DNA from: Antedon mediterranea
Taxonomy: Eukaryota > Echinodermata > Crinoidea > Comatulida > Antedonidae
Length of the DNA: 64,000 nucleotides
Reading direction: 5' to 3'
NCBI RefSeq assembly: GCF_964355755.1
Contig: NC_092673.1
Coordinates: forward strand, 23,563,001-23,627,000
Positions within the stretch are counted from its first letter, which is position 1. Every line of letters starts with the position of its first letter. A model generated the notes under the pieces. It worked only from the letters and a program-made list of their open reading frames with translations. It was not told the origin of the DNA and ran no database searches. Below are positions 12,441 through 25,059 of this stretch, in pieces. The translations under genes and the position numbers were made by a program.

Positions 12441-13032
12441 GTCACAGGTAGAATACATTATTTAGTATGGGATTTTTGTTGTTGAAATAATACGGTGTTT
12501 TATAATTAACATTATTAGAATTGATAGTAATTATTCTGTCAATTATTAAATGTATTTCTAATTGTATCCTTCGGTCTTTTACATAATCATATAAACATTA
12601 AATATACATTTGAACAGTACCGTAATTTCATTAAAACTATAAACGGAAGTAGTGAACAAACCATTCTTCTGAGTATGAGACCAGTGACACGGCGTTAATG
12701 AGGGATTAGATTAAAATCATCCATTTTAGATTGCAAAACAAAATGCTATTATTTCATTAATTAACGTCAGTACAAGTTTTTATGACGTATACGCCACTGT
12801 AGTCCTCTCGTCACATGATCAATTGTGGGTCTTTATAAAACTAAATAACAAGGAGGCAGATGTTTCGAGTTTCATGGAAACATCAATCCATTTTGTATCC
12901 ATGTCCATGTCTATATTTAGTGTATATCTAGGAAAAGACTATGATGTATGAATGTCACATTCGAATACTCATCATTATAGGAACACTATAACATGTGACT
13001 ATAACCTTATAGCATTCAATGATGTATAGATA

Positions 13033-13110
13033 CTGACCAATCACAAACAACAGGTAGGATGATCCATCGCGTCAAAATAATTGCATTTCGTACTAGTGAG
13101 AACCAACGTT
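13033..13110. mobile_element. Harbinger-like MITE fragment
   Basis: Contains GACCAATCACAA, GATCCATCGCGTC and CTAGTGAGAACCAACG, the internal and right-end signature of the family described at 5,520 and 32,176. Confidence 0.4.
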
Positions 13111-14731
13111 TATGACAACAAACTCCTATCCTAAACTCCATAAAGAAATTTCAGTTTAGTTACACGGTAGTGGGACCAAACTAAAATTTTCAAATCATTT
13201 AAATAAGCAGATTATAGACATTGTGTATTTATTATTTATTTGATTATTTACATTTTTGTTTAAAATTATCACACACTTTTGTATAATAATAATTATCATA
13301 ATTCTGTACTCTGATACTAGTATTGGTAATATAATCAATCGAAAGCACTCGACAGCAATTTAATAATACTGCTAGGTATAATTTGTTTAGATACAAAGCG
13401 TTGTTTCATAGATAATTTAATCAGTTCAGTTATTTAGCAAGCGCCCTAGATGAATTCAACGATTTATCATCTACATGCAGTTAAACCATGAATCGACGCT
13501 AGGTCTTCAAAGAATAACCGCGCTTAAAGTCCACCGCTCAAAATCTCATCACTTTATCAGGCCTGTAACAAGCCATCATGCCGCGAACAGACGTTATTAT
13601 GAACAACGACTTCTGACTTATACTGATTTTAAATAATATATATTGATTGAGTCGCGTTGTGAAATTTAATGCTTAAATGTGTCAAATATAGATCACTGCG
13701 GAGTCTTTCTACCTAATAACCCCTGCGTCATTACAAGTGTTCTTCCGCCAGAAACATCAAACGTTGATGCAGAATGATCAATTAGTGGACTGTTAACTAA
13801 CCAACAATCTAAGCTTCACTTTTATAGATACTTACTACATATAAACTGAATATTCTGTAAACAAACGAAATTTAATGAAGGCAATAAAATCATGTTGTAT
13901 AATTTGTACAGTATTTTAAATCGATATTTGTAATGATGTTTTTTTTTCTCAATTACAAGTAGGCATAATCAATTTAATGGTAGTATTTTACGTACTATAC
14001 AAAATACTTCATACGTCAAAACCAATAGAAAAGTATCTCAAAAATTCTATTTAGGATGAGTAGACATGTTGATTCATATAAGTAGAATTGTCGTAGTATG
14101 CTTGTCGATAGAATAAACACATTCATTCATCTGTTACAGCAGTGATTACATTTTGGTTTTTGTTTTTTCTCACTCACGCATTATGATATCCTATCATATG
14201 AGTTGTTTCATCTTGACCCTGCCTGGTACAACTATTTCCAACATCTTTGCATTTCTTTTTGCATTTCGGTTTAAAATTTGGAATCTTATTAGTTGAATTT
14301 TTTAAATCTATACACACATTTTTTAATATTTTATCAATTGTACATTGCAATTAAATTTTACTACTGCCAGTTGTGATTATTTTTTTTGAATAAATTGAAT
14401 AATAATATAATGGCATACTATTGTCAAGCTCGTAATCAGGAAGGTTCTTTTTCCTAAAGGGAATTGGTAGCGTAAGAGGAAGTATTGAATAATATTGAGA
14501 CCAAAATCTATGAAGGAAAGGTTGTTTTATAGACGTAACCTGTAAGAAGAGCAAATTTTAGGTAGAATTTCCTATTTACTCCACATTCGCCGATGGTCTC
14601 ACTTCGTCAGTGACCAATGATGATGGGTATGAAGTACATGTATTATCTCATAACATCAACCCATTGTTATACTAGTACTTTATCTGATTTATACATTTTT
14701 CTAAATTGTCCATTTTCTTTTTTTATTTCAG
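13111..14731. other. Presumed intron / upstream region of the Cys-loop peptide gene
   Basis: No coding region. It ends in a pyrimidine-rich tract and acceptor (TTTTTTTATTTCAG, AG at 14,730-14,731). I could not identify the leader exon; donor-like GTAAGT sites at 4,438, 4,534 and 11,666 are only candidates. Confidence 0.4.
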
Positions 14732-15248
14732 ATTACTTTCACTTAAGCCTAGCATGGTAGAAGTGCATACAATGAATGTTATAGCAATAATACTTATATT
14801 ATTTGGGCTAGTTATATCAGTTTCACGTTCAGAAGGTACATATGAACTACTCGATGATGAAAACAATGAAATGCAGGCAATGAATGGAAGAGAGTTTGTA
14901 CCTTTAACTGATAGATTGAGTTCTATGGAACTTTTGCTCCAAGGCTTAGAAGAGGCACGCCAGATTAGAGGATGGAGGCAGACGGGTGGCCGAGATATGT
15001 CTGCGGGTAGATGTAGAGGAAGTCAATGTCTATCCGGTTGGAAGAGGTCATCGCCAACTAATATCGAACAAGACAAGCGAGCATGGGGAGGGAAAGGATG
15101 TCGAGGCGGCATGTCGTGCAGTGCTGGATGGAAAAGGGGATACGGATCATGGAAACAAAAGAACAACAAATGTAAAGGTCGATCATGTAGTGGTGGCTGG
15201 AAAAGATCAGTTTCGTCAAATGATATTCCTACGAACGACTACCCCTGA
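14732..15248 (+). CDS. Secreted multi-copy Cys-loop peptide precursor (coding part 14,754-15,248)
   Basis: A single exon begins after the acceptor at 14,730-14,731; ATG is at 14,754 (a second in-frame ATG at 14,772 would also serve). Product is 164 aa. Residues 1-26 form a signal peptide: hydrophobic core at residues 9-23, probable cleavage just after Ser-Arg-Ser. An acidic spacer follows (27-68). Three related peptides come next, each ending Gly-Trp before Lys-Arg: C87-x4-C92, C116-x5-C122 and C140-x4-C145, consensus C-[RK]-G-x(2,3)-C-x2-G-W-K-R. A further Lys-Arg (108-109) frees the middle peptide at both ends. The two Cys in each copy would form a small ring; there is no Gly donor before KR, so the C-terminal Trp should be unamidated. 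This layout is that of a neuropeptide or peptide-hormone precursor. It does not match the vasopressin, somatostatin, calcitonin or CCAP patterns I know. Family unrecognised; secretory precursor status is strong, function is not known. Confidence 0.85.
15012..15047 (+). other. Peptide copy 1 of the precursor
   Basis: Encodes residues 87-98, CRGSQCLSGW followed by KR. Its N-terminal border is uncertain: no dibasic site precedes it closely, only single Arg residues (75, 80, 86). Confidence 0.75.
15081..15137 (+). other. Peptide copy 2 of the precursor
   Basis: Encodes residues 110-128: a 17-residue peptide AWGGKGCRGGMSCSAGW bounded by DKR before and KR after. It is the best-defined mature peptide of the three; its ring has five residues between the Cys instead of four. 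Confidence 0.8.
15138..15206 (+). other. Peptide copy 3 of the precursor
   Basis: Encodes residues 129-151: a 21-residue peptide between KR sites, ending KCKGRSCSGGW before KR. A Lys-Gln-Lys within it might be an extra processing point. Confidence 0.75.
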
Positions 15249-17023
15249 ACATAATCATTAATTTATTTCAAACTAGAAATACACCAGAACGCTTTTGGTT
15301 GATTTCAACGACATCATTTTAATTAAATACCTATATCATTCCGTCAAAAGAGCTCAATTCGATGTAAATATACATACATAAATACATTTTACAAGTATTT
15401 AATTTATTTTGTTAACATTTTCCGAAGTTGAATGTAGATTTGCTATTTAAAAAAAAAACAAACTGCTTTAGATAGAGTACGCATGAAAGATATGGGTTAT
15501 CTTGGTGTTACATTAAGATACTTTTATCAAGACTTCTTTCAAGAAAAATTTCAGTATAAATAATCGTTGAAAGTCTCAATAGTGCGTTATCCTAATCCAT
15601 GTATCATTCAAAATGAGCATGGCTATTTTAAAGGGGAACGGGATTTAAAATCACTAATGGATATACAACTGTAAGAATTTTATAACAGTTATTTTTATCA
15701 GTTAAATAAAAAAGCTCTATACGTGTATAGCTTATAATTGTGAGTATGAATTTGATATACAATCATAATTTAAAATGTTGTGTCTAAATTTAATGCAGAA
15801 GAAATCCGTCGATAGTTAGTGTTAATCAATAAACATTGGATTCATCAAACTTTATAAAGTGATGAAATAATTTTGACCGGCTTAGGACTATTTCTTACTA
15901 GCGATACGTATGGTATAATTTAACGATAACACCTGACAACGTTAGGATACGGTTATGTATAATCGTTTCTAACAGGCCTACCAACCGATTAGTAATTGTT
16001 ACCCTAATTGTGACGTAATATTTAGACCAAAGATAACAGGAACTGTAAGTTCAACTTACAACTAGGCCTTGCATTGAAAATAATGATAAATTAATGATAA
16101 TAAACACAATTATTGAATCATTTTTGTGATTATTAAAGATTATTTATTTCTTTTTACGTTGTCTTAATTGGGAGTTGTTTAACGAAGTGAATTTTTCTTT
16201 GAAGTTATATTAAACACTTTGCTATCAATTTCATTATACTTAGGAGTATTAATGGAAACCGACGAAGTAAGTATTTAGAGGTGGATACTTAAACAACCCT
16301 CGACTAATCTTTAGAAGTAGACCTCTTTCTGAATAACAAGGGTACATCTTTAGGATAGGAGAATCCTCGTCTTTATTTCACGTGAAGCTGTCTCTATGGT
16401 TGTCCCCGAAACGTCCCCGAAGAGGGATGTTTCAAAAGAGGGGTTTTAAGAAAAAGTTAGATAACATGTGATCAAGATTTGTCCATGATTGTTAGTAATC
16501 ATATTTCACACTTTTTATGATTTCCAAGGTCACGTATTTAAATAAGTGAAAAACGAAGATGTACGGCACATTATGCATTATTCATTGATAAACATAAATT
16601 AATGAAATGTTTTTCTTAAAATAATATGACATCAGATCAAAAGTAATGTGTCGTACAGTTCATCAATTATGTAGCCAAACGTTAGAACTGCATTTATTAA
16701 TATAGAGACGTCATTAAGTATGTGTAATTTTCAATAACGATACATCAATTAAATGTCGGCAATCTAACAACGAAATATTCATGAAGTTTTATTAATGATT
16801 CTCAAAAGTGATACATGTACACACATAAGGATGCCTTAGATCATTGTATGTGCTATTGTTCAAAGCTGTTTAACAGGTTAACTCTTAGGTTGCCACAACT
16901 TAATTAAGATTCATCTGCTGTGTTGTCTCGCAAAGTAGAAAAGTTATTGAGATGTTATTATTATCAAAGATCTACTGTCACGGATAAATACTGATAGATA
17001 AAACAAAATAAAAATGTGATAAA
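15249..17023. other. 3' UTR and non-coding downstream region
   Basis: No tight AATAAA follows the stop; AATAAA at 15,705-15,710 and 15,828-15,833 are possible poly(A) signals. A decayed relic of the GGGGACACC-type repeat spans about 16,250-16,450. No other gene is seen. Confidence 0.4.
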
Positions 17024-17287
17024 GAAGATCAAGACAATAGAGCTAACTTTAAAATAAATACCAGAAATGAAAAAGATCTGTTTTTTTTTTTACATTCAGA
17101 AATGGTAGATGGTATAACATCCACATTAACTCAGTCATAGCTCAGATAACTTAACGTGTGAAGATTAAGACAATATATCTTACTTAAAAATAAATACCAG
17201 AAATAAAATAGATCTGTTTTTTAAATTCAGAAATGGTAGATGGTGTAACATTCACATTACCCAGTCGTCAGATAACTTAACGTGTGA
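17024..17287. repeat. 136-bp tandem duplication
   Basis: Two diverged copies starting GAAGATCAAGACAATA (17,024) and GAAGATTAAGACAATA (17,160), both ending GATAACTTAACGTGTGA. Differences include a poly-T length change and short deletions. Confidence 0.85.
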
Positions 17288-18742
17288 ACACGGTTTTAGA
17301 TTCTACCAACCGACATGTGTTCAGTAGAACATGAGATCCTTAAGAAGTACGATTATTATAGTATTTCATATCAAGTCAGCAAAAAAGTAAATATCATTCA
17401 ATAATTCTACAACAATAACTTTAAAGCAACCTTTAAATAAGTATATTATTTATGTTCATTAATTTTAGTTGAGAAAAGTAAGAAAGAAAATATTATACAA
17501 GAGAATATACTTAAGTCCATTCTTTAGTAAAACGCTATATCAATATACGCCAAAACACCAACTTTATTGGCTTTATAATTTTATTACTTGATATTTAAAT
17601 GTATTTTCTCCGTGACAATTGGGAATCCGATAATTACCCATGTAAGGAGTTTGACCAATATCAGCAAATAAAATGAACATTTTTCATTACAAACACACAG
17701 CTATCGCAGGGGTTTCTAGGCAACCGTTACGACATACCTAAATTAAACTCTAATAAAAGCGGGTACCACTCAGTGCTATTATTCTGAAAATATCGATCCT
17801 GGTGGTTAACAAAAATAATTATTCGATGAGTCGACAACAATCTTGCTTAACATAATGTAAAAGGTAATTGCAGGTGAGTTAACACAAATTAGACTAAAAG
17901 TTTACTTATATTTCTTGACAAAACTTTAACAAAGCATTTTTACGAAAACTTCCAAAATTTCCTGATTTATTTAGACCATGCCTATTCATTTTCAGGAAAT
18001 CGATATATTGTTAAAGTCATTAAAATCTCGAGTTATCTTTATTAACAATATCAAATATTAATAGCCCACCCTCAGCTGTTTCCTCTTTGTATTTTGCTCA
18101 GTTTGTGAGCGCTTAATTTTATTACCCGCCCTTTAGATGAGACGAAAATTGATGCCGGATCACATATTATTGTTATATTTATTTACATTATGGTCGTTGG
18201 CTGGACCTAAGCACTAAATCTGTGTCGAAATGAAATAAAGCACATTAGGCCCTGCATGTGCACTTGAATTAACGTGATTTAACTTATTCCTAATTCGTTG
18301 CAAAATGTTCTATACTAATAATTGCACTATTTAGTGCGTGAATTTTGCTTAAGATGTTTCAAATGTAAACAGTAATAGATATAATTTTAAGTATATGTTG
18401 GAATCCACTACGGTGGGCTAAATATTGTGTATAACTGCATAAGGATACACAAGTATGAACTTGAAGTAGCCGACCATCGTGATGGAAAGCATTATGATTA
18501 ATATAGACTATAATGATCATATGCTAAATATATCCAGACAAATACAGTACTAGAACAAGTTCAAGCAGTGTCAATCAGTGATGGACACGAAGCGGATAGA
18601 TATGAAGCGGTACATTATTCTGTTCAAAGCAAGTGATTTAGGTAATAACAACACATTCTGACTGGCCAACAATCTAAATGTCAAATTAATGAATTTTTAA
18701 AAAGGTTAATGTATTTTTGTAATGACATGCCAAGATTTTACC
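17288..18742. other. Non-coding stretch
   Basis: No gene or clear repeat seen. Confidence 0.45.
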
Positions 18743-19405
18743 TAAAACTATGAAGGAAGCATCCATGTTAAAACTATGGAGGAAGCATTTATGTTAAAAC
18801 TATCGAGGAAGTCTCCATGTAAAAACTATGGATGAAGCCTCCATGTTAAAACTATGGAAGAAGCCTCCATGTTAAAACTATGGAGGAAGCCTCCATGGTA
18901 AAACTATGGAGGAAGCCTTCATGTAAAATTTTATGGAGGTCATGTTAAGACTATGGCGGAAGCCTCCATGTTAAAACTATGGAGGAAGTATCCATGTTAA
19001 AACTAGAGTCGAAGCCTTCATGTAAAAACTATGGAAGAAGTCTGCATGTTAAAACTGTGAAGGAAGCCTTCATGTTAAACTATGGAGGAAGCCTTCATGT
19101 TAAAACTATAGAGGAAGCGTCTATGTCGCGTTCTCAAGTAGTGTTTACCGACCGACCGACAAACCGACCGACACAGTGAGCTTTAGAATCGCGTTGCACG
19201 CAACTAAAAACTATAGAGGAATCCTTCATGTTAAAACTATGGAAGAATCATCCATGTTAAAACTATGGAGGAAGCCTCCATGTTAAAACTATGGTGGAAG
19301 CCTCCATGTTAAAACTATGGAGGAAGCCTCCATGTTAAAATTATGGAGGAAGCCTCCATGTTAAACCTATGAAGGAAGCCTCCATGTTAAAACTATGGAG
19401 GAAGC
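18743..19405. repeat. 26-bp minisatellite whose unit is a hairpin
   Basis: About 22 copies of GTTAAAACTATGGAGGAAGC+CTCCAT. Each unit contains ATGGAGG-AAG-CCTCCAT, a 7-bp perfect stem with a 3-base loop; many copies keep the pairing. The array is interrupted at about 19,118-19,210 by the CCGA/CAGTGAGCT block related to 9,054-9,112. The period is not a multiple of three, so the open frame through part of it is not a gene. Confidence 0.9.
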
Positions 19406-20794
19406 GAAATAAAAAAAATATTTTAGACTCATAATCAGCGACAGAAGCCGTTGGCCTCTTTTTTCTCTTCGTTATCATAGTATTTGTATTTGTTTGTGCC
19501 GAAATAAATAAAATAATTAAGTTCAAATTAAGCGTAGGAACAACGAACAACCTACGTCAAATTGTTCGTAGAATTGTTTTGTCAAATAATACAAGATGTC
19601 AACAGTACACAAATGATAGCAGCAGATAGTTCAAGTACAGGACTGGATAAGTGATCGATAAAGATTCTTACGAAATCCTATTACGACAGGAAGAAATAGG
19701 TAGCATAAGATGAAAACAACAACGGTGTATTGGAAGCGAAGACATAATTGAAACAAATACAATCAGACAGGTGATATAATTAATTGCTATGAGACCATTT
19801 TCTGGAGGGTCATAATTGAGTTATATTATTATATTTTTTCAATTAGTTGGAGTGATTTCGATAATTTAGATTCACTATTACGTATTTTTTAACTCATTGA
19901 AAATCTTATTTTTAAACACAAACACGTTGGTACAGAATGTTTAGATTCAATATTGGAAAAGGTTGGTAAATATAACTAATTTTTTGTAATCAATAATGAT
20001 TCCAAGAGTAATCTGGAGGTCGTGGGTTCTAGACCATTTGAGAATTGATATCATCAATGTGTTTAGTATCATAGAATTACGTCAGAGATATGGCAAATAT
20101 CTGACCAATTACGATCCCTTTTTATTCAAATATCTATTTAGTTGACTTAAAGTTATATAGTTTCTAAATTCTAAACCTGGGGATATTCGCTGACGTTATT
20201 ATTACATCAAAAGCAACTTTCATTCAATAACAGTGATACGATTAAACAATCATTATTTGGTTTCATTTAACGTACTTTTACGAGTTTCAATTATATGAAT
20301 CAATATGAAAGAATTTAGGCCAAAAATCAACAACTAAATTATGAACTAAAACAACAAATAAATATAGTTATATCATTCATCATTGTACTTTTTTGTTTGT
20401 TTTACTGAAATACCTTTATTGCATACCGGTCCGTCACAATGAATAATGAATATTGATGAACTAACTAATTATAATACTGTATTACGTAATTGAATGCGAA
20501 ATAAAGCTGAATGAAAGATAGCTCCCATGGATTAACGAAGTAAACACCACTGGATAACTGGACGGTCCTGTACGACGAGTAAGAGAGTATGGTAAATAGT
20601 TTTTATATCGATATTTGCAATATAATCTGTTATATCTGTTTTTAGAGACTATAAACATGATTAGGCCTGTTAAATGTTTCCCCTCCATTGTTACGTTGAC
20701 CTGGAGTGTAAAATGTTTATTTGGGGCTTAGAGGCAGGCGACGAATACCGCGTAGGCTTCAACAAATACATGCCTGCTTAATAAGGCTGGACGT
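19406..20794. other. Non-coding stretch
   Basis: No gene or clear repeat recognised. Confidence 0.45.
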
Positions 20795-20905
20795 TGGGCT
20801 TGGTTCCCACTCAGACGCAATGACGTAGCCGGAACGGAACGTACGATAGTTCGGGTGATCCATAGCGTCGTGATTGGTCAAATTACTTGCGTCGCGCTCA
20901 CGTGT
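20795..20905. mobile_element. Harbinger-like MITE copy
   Basis: Begins GGGCTTGGTTCCCACTCAGA with internal GATCCATAGCGTCGTGATTG and TTACTTGCGTCGCG, the family signature. The right terminal repeat is not recognisable. Confidence 0.45.
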
Positions 20906-22542
20906 GAAGATCTTATATGACGACGATCTTCTTACCCTAAACCACACTTAGTTTTCGGGCAAATGTTGCTTAGATTGCTGTAGTTTTAGACTTTTACGGT
21001 AGGTGGCAGCAAACATCTTTCTGTGTGTTGGTGTAAACGCAATACTACCGTACCATATTTTCTGCTAAAACACGATGATCTTTTATACGCAACAAGTTAC
21101 ATCGGTAACGATAGTGAGCCCTCTATAGTAATAAATAATTTTTCTTACTCAACGCGTAGAGAAATAGGTATATAGCGTCAAATCATTGATTTGTTAAGTA
21201 GATTCAAGGTAACAGCATGCAAAGAGGAAGTGTGGTATGATGAAGTTATTAAATCAGATAACAATAACAAGACAACTTCTGGAATTCATAGTATAAAAGC
21301 GAAAATACTTGAAATATACTATAGAGGGCGTTGTTAATAGAAATGATGAAATCAGATCACGGAGCAATTGTTACTAATCTCCATCGGCATTAAACGCGCA
21401 GACGTTTAAAGGACTCTAATGATTTTGTTTGATCAAGCGAAGCTATCGAAATTGGCTTAATCCTTTTCAGAAATAAAGTAGGCACAGTAACAATGTGTAC
21501 ATGTTGTGTATTTGTACCGTCTGCACTTTTCCGTGAGACTGTGTCCACTGAAAATAATTATGTATATTAAAATTAATGTATTATATTAGTCTTTTAGTTC
21601 CAGCACGTGACTAGACCTCGGGTGGTCCCTGGTCTTGAGATCTGCTTTGGCGCACATTATCCCCTTGGAAAACCTGGCGCCAAAATGTCACCTTCATTAG
21701 TTAATTTTGCACTGATTTGCGCACTATTTTCACGTATAACATTTATAGACGAAATTATGGTTATTAGCTTAACAGGTTGGTAATTATTCGTATGACCCCA
21801 TACCGTTTAAATTACTACAGTAACGTACAATTATTATAGATAAAAAGATAATTAATTGGTATAACTCAACTATTTATCTACATTGTTGTTATACAATTAA
21901 ATAATGATAGTAATGGTTTTTTAACCATACGGTATACAATCATGTATATAATCCATTCAATGTGTAGATTGATATTACTAAATCAAAAGAAATTGTGTTA
22001 TATTGTTTTTTTTTAATGTATTTTAAATGCAGGCTATGTACAGTATTACTCTGTTTTTATATTAAATTTAATTTGATTGTGAAATACATTTTAAATTGAA
22101 TTGAATGCTTCAGTTCTATCATAATAACAAAAAAAAAGGGGTTTTTCACAATCTTTTAAGATGTAAACAACAAATTTGCCAACAATTGCAAATTATAAAC
22201 GTGCTGTATTGTTTTTACCTCTGTAGTGTGGTCGGAACGTCCTTTTCAACTCGACTCATTGCGGGATGATAATAAAAATAATAGTGATCAATTTAATTTA
22301 TTTATAAATCATTCTGGTGCAAAATATTAAATTCATATTTCCTATTTCGGTCAGAGAATAGTGATTTAATGTTTTTGCCATTATTAGTATGTGTTATTTT
22401 AGTATACTGTGGGGTATTACCATTTTAATTACATACAGTAGAATTGCACTTTTGTCAAATATTCATTCTTGAGCAAAATATTTATTATATAATTATATAA
22501 TAGGCCTATGTATGCATATAATGTCATTGTTTCATTATTGGT

Positions 22543-22573
<31 letters not shown>

Positions 22574-23059
22574 ACTATAATGTTCTGTATTCAATTTCAA
22601 TTATTGAAATCTATATTAATATCCTTACAAATGGTCATTATTATTTGTAAACATTTTTAAATGTCGCTCCTACAAAACGGTTTCCGTTCTCGATTATGTT
22701 TATTTTTGGCATGTTGTAATCGGCATACTATACGCGTTTTGTCGTCATTTAGGTGTCAACAGAAAGATAAAAAAGACCATTGCAAATAATAACTTGCATA
22801 ATAATAGAATCTGCGTCATAAACTTCCTAAATTGTTATGTTGGTTCCCGGTGGTAGTTATAACCTTAAATCACATGTCAATCAACAGAACATTAAAATTC
22901 CAATTACAGCATTTACTAAGTAGAGCGCTAACGTTGTAATCGTAATCACTGTCAAAAGGTTTCTACATGTCGCCTAATAAAAGTGATCGTCATTTTGTGA
23001 ATTTTTATGTATATAAACAATTTAGCCGATTATATGATACCTATAATTTGTTGAACATG
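20906..23059. other. Non-coding stretch
   Basis: No gene. There is an (AAT)n microsatellite at 22,548-22,572 and a somewhat GC-richer block at 21,600-21,690 that I do not recognise. Confidence 0.4.
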
Positions 23060-23201
23060 TCAAAATTCTGTGATACAGCATCATATTTGTATCACATGTG
23101 ACGCTGTATTAGCCCATAATCTTAATCTTAACGTAATATACAAGCGTTACATGTGAAACATATGTTACGCTGTATTGCATATTCTCCCTATGATACTGGT
23201 C
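23060..23201. repeat. CATAGGC-family MITE copy
   Basis: Internal TATCACATGTGACGCTGTAT and right end CCTATGATACTGGT, the reverse complement of the family's left end. The left end is degraded. Confidence 0.45.
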
Positions 23202-24559
23202 GTATACATTATGTGGAGATCCAATATAAAGAGAATCGGTTGAATAATGAATGTTTCATAACACAGCATTATGATTAGGGTTTGTTGTACTGAATGCCTA
23301 AAATCAAGACGGAAATATGTGGAGATAATAAAAATAATGCTTAATTGATTTTAGCACATTGTATAGGACATTGAACGTTTCTTTGTTAAGATGAATGTCC
23401 TTAAAGAAGACTGAATATTGATAAACCCGAAGCCGCTAATTACATCCTATAATATAAATAAAACAGGAAATAATTTCCTTAAGACGACGTCACGATTTTT
23501 TGTTCACATGCTCTAGAGTTAATCGTTCGGAGTTAAGCTTAAACCGAACCATTATCCGAGTTACAACCGACATAACTGATCGTGTGATAATAATTTCCTT
23601 AAGATGACGTCACGATATTTGGTTAACTTGCTATAGGCTACCTCCGTGTCGGTAATTATCGACCATTATTTCTCCGATGTACCTCCGATAATTCCGATAG
23701 GTTTCAGAACCACATGTTATGATAAATTAACTCTGATAGGTATCATGATGTAACAAGAGTGTTGGACAAGTGAAATGCCTTCTCACTTGGTTACAAGATA
23801 GTCGAATGTAATATCTGCGTGTGAACGCAGGGAAGGATAAACCGCAATGTAGCTCCAATTTAATAGAGAAACCGTAGTTTAGAGGAGAGTAAACATGTAT
23901 ATATTTATACGGTAGGCCTTAAAGTTTACTGTGCTACAACTCAATAAATGTGAAGCTCGGAAGCTCTAACCCCGTTCCCTAGTGTGTCTCCATAGGCCTA
24001 CACTTCATACTGTAGATTCCAACCAAATCAAACCGCAGATGTTCAATTACAACGTCTTCAATATTAATGACAATTGATTATATCGTTTCATTCAAATTTT
24101 CAATTACATCGTTTTTTACCGTACTTTATTAACTAAGCTTACAACGAAAAAGTTGTTTTATATAACAACCCAAAAGTGTTTAGATCAAAGAAATCTTTGA
24201 AATTTAAATGTTAAATACTTCGTTAATATTTTTCCGTTTCCGTTTTCAATTGATATGCTGTATATTTATTGCATATTATTCAGTGAATGATTGAATTAGC
24301 TTGTGTGGAACCTGATTAGCGTACAGATTCAATTTTCTCCTAATAAGATATAATTTCTTGAAGTGGACTGAAGAGTTTTTCATCATCAACGGCAAGAGTT
24401 CCTCAGATTTTAGAGAAGCTAGTCAGTTTCTATACCATGAACTCGTAAATATGATGCAAAATTAGTAATTCGTCAAATCAGCATAAGAGTGCTCCTCGGG
24501 AAACGTCAGTAATGAGTATTGCCGGCAAAACAACCGACATGCGGAGGACGAGATTTAGT

Positions 24560-24568
24560 CATATAAGG
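24560..24568 (+). promoter_or_regulatory. TATA box of a candidate promoter
   Basis: CATATAAGG lies about 25-30 bases before a CAGTTGGTTAC initiator-like sequence. The downstream segment has no ATG and ends at a consensus donor, which makes this a better promoter candidate than the many other TATA-like strings in this AT-rich DNA. Confidence 0.35.
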
Positions 24569-24587
24569 TTCACTCGCCATCGCAGTT

Positions 24588-24682
24588 GGTTACAAATACT
24601 CGCAACACAATCAGTGGCAACAGACAGTTTGAACACTGACGAGGCGAAGACACAGATCCATCACTTCTAAATATCTACTGCA
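24588..24682 (+). other. Candidate non-coding leader exon
   Basis: About 95 bases, less AT-rich than its surroundings, without any ATG, ending CTGCA|GTAAGTAT (donor at 24,683). Its position after a TATA box suggests a 5' UTR exon. The next plus-strand coding exon that begins directly at an acceptor is at 39,196, so it may be the first exon of that gene with a 14.5-kb intron. The link is inference. Confidence 0.35.
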
Positions 24683-25059
24683 GTAAGTATTAACAATTGC
24701 TTTTATATTGTTGATTTTATTTGTAATAGTTAATTAGTAACAATACATAACATAGATTCAATTTCTTATTATTTCTTTAATTCTCACAATATTTTATAGT
24801 GTTTTGTTATGTTACAGGCCCAGTCGTTGTTTTATTTATAAATTAATCAAAATTATTTGAGGCATGTTTCCTTCGATTTGTATGTATCTTAAGTTATTCT
24901 TTTTTTTGTCTTGTGTGAGTTCATCTCATCTCACGTTTTTTTAAAATTCTCAGTGATAAATATATTGTATACATATAAGTAAATTTGTGACAATTAAAGT
25001 AAGTGTTTAAAGTAGTTAAAATACAGGTATATTTACATAATAAGATATTTGAATCTTAA

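Noticed and set aside
15110-15140. MIP/allatostatin-B relationship (AW...W) of the middle Cys-loop peptide
   Set aside because: The Trp spacing is 14 rather than 5-8, no amidation Gly is present, and two Cys are conserved instead.
14986-15261. Alternative 91-aa frame overlapping the peptide precursor
   Set aside because: Shadow frame: no signal peptide, and the repeated peptide motif is only in the main frame.
18979-19179. 66-aa open frame with repeated Met-Leu-Lys motifs
   Set aside because: Runs through the 26-bp minisatellite; the period breaks frame each unit and the frame ends in the CCGA block.
18743-19405. CRISPR-like array
   Set aside because: Units are directly adjacent with no unique spacers; animal minisatellite. 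The same holds for 38,117-38,365.
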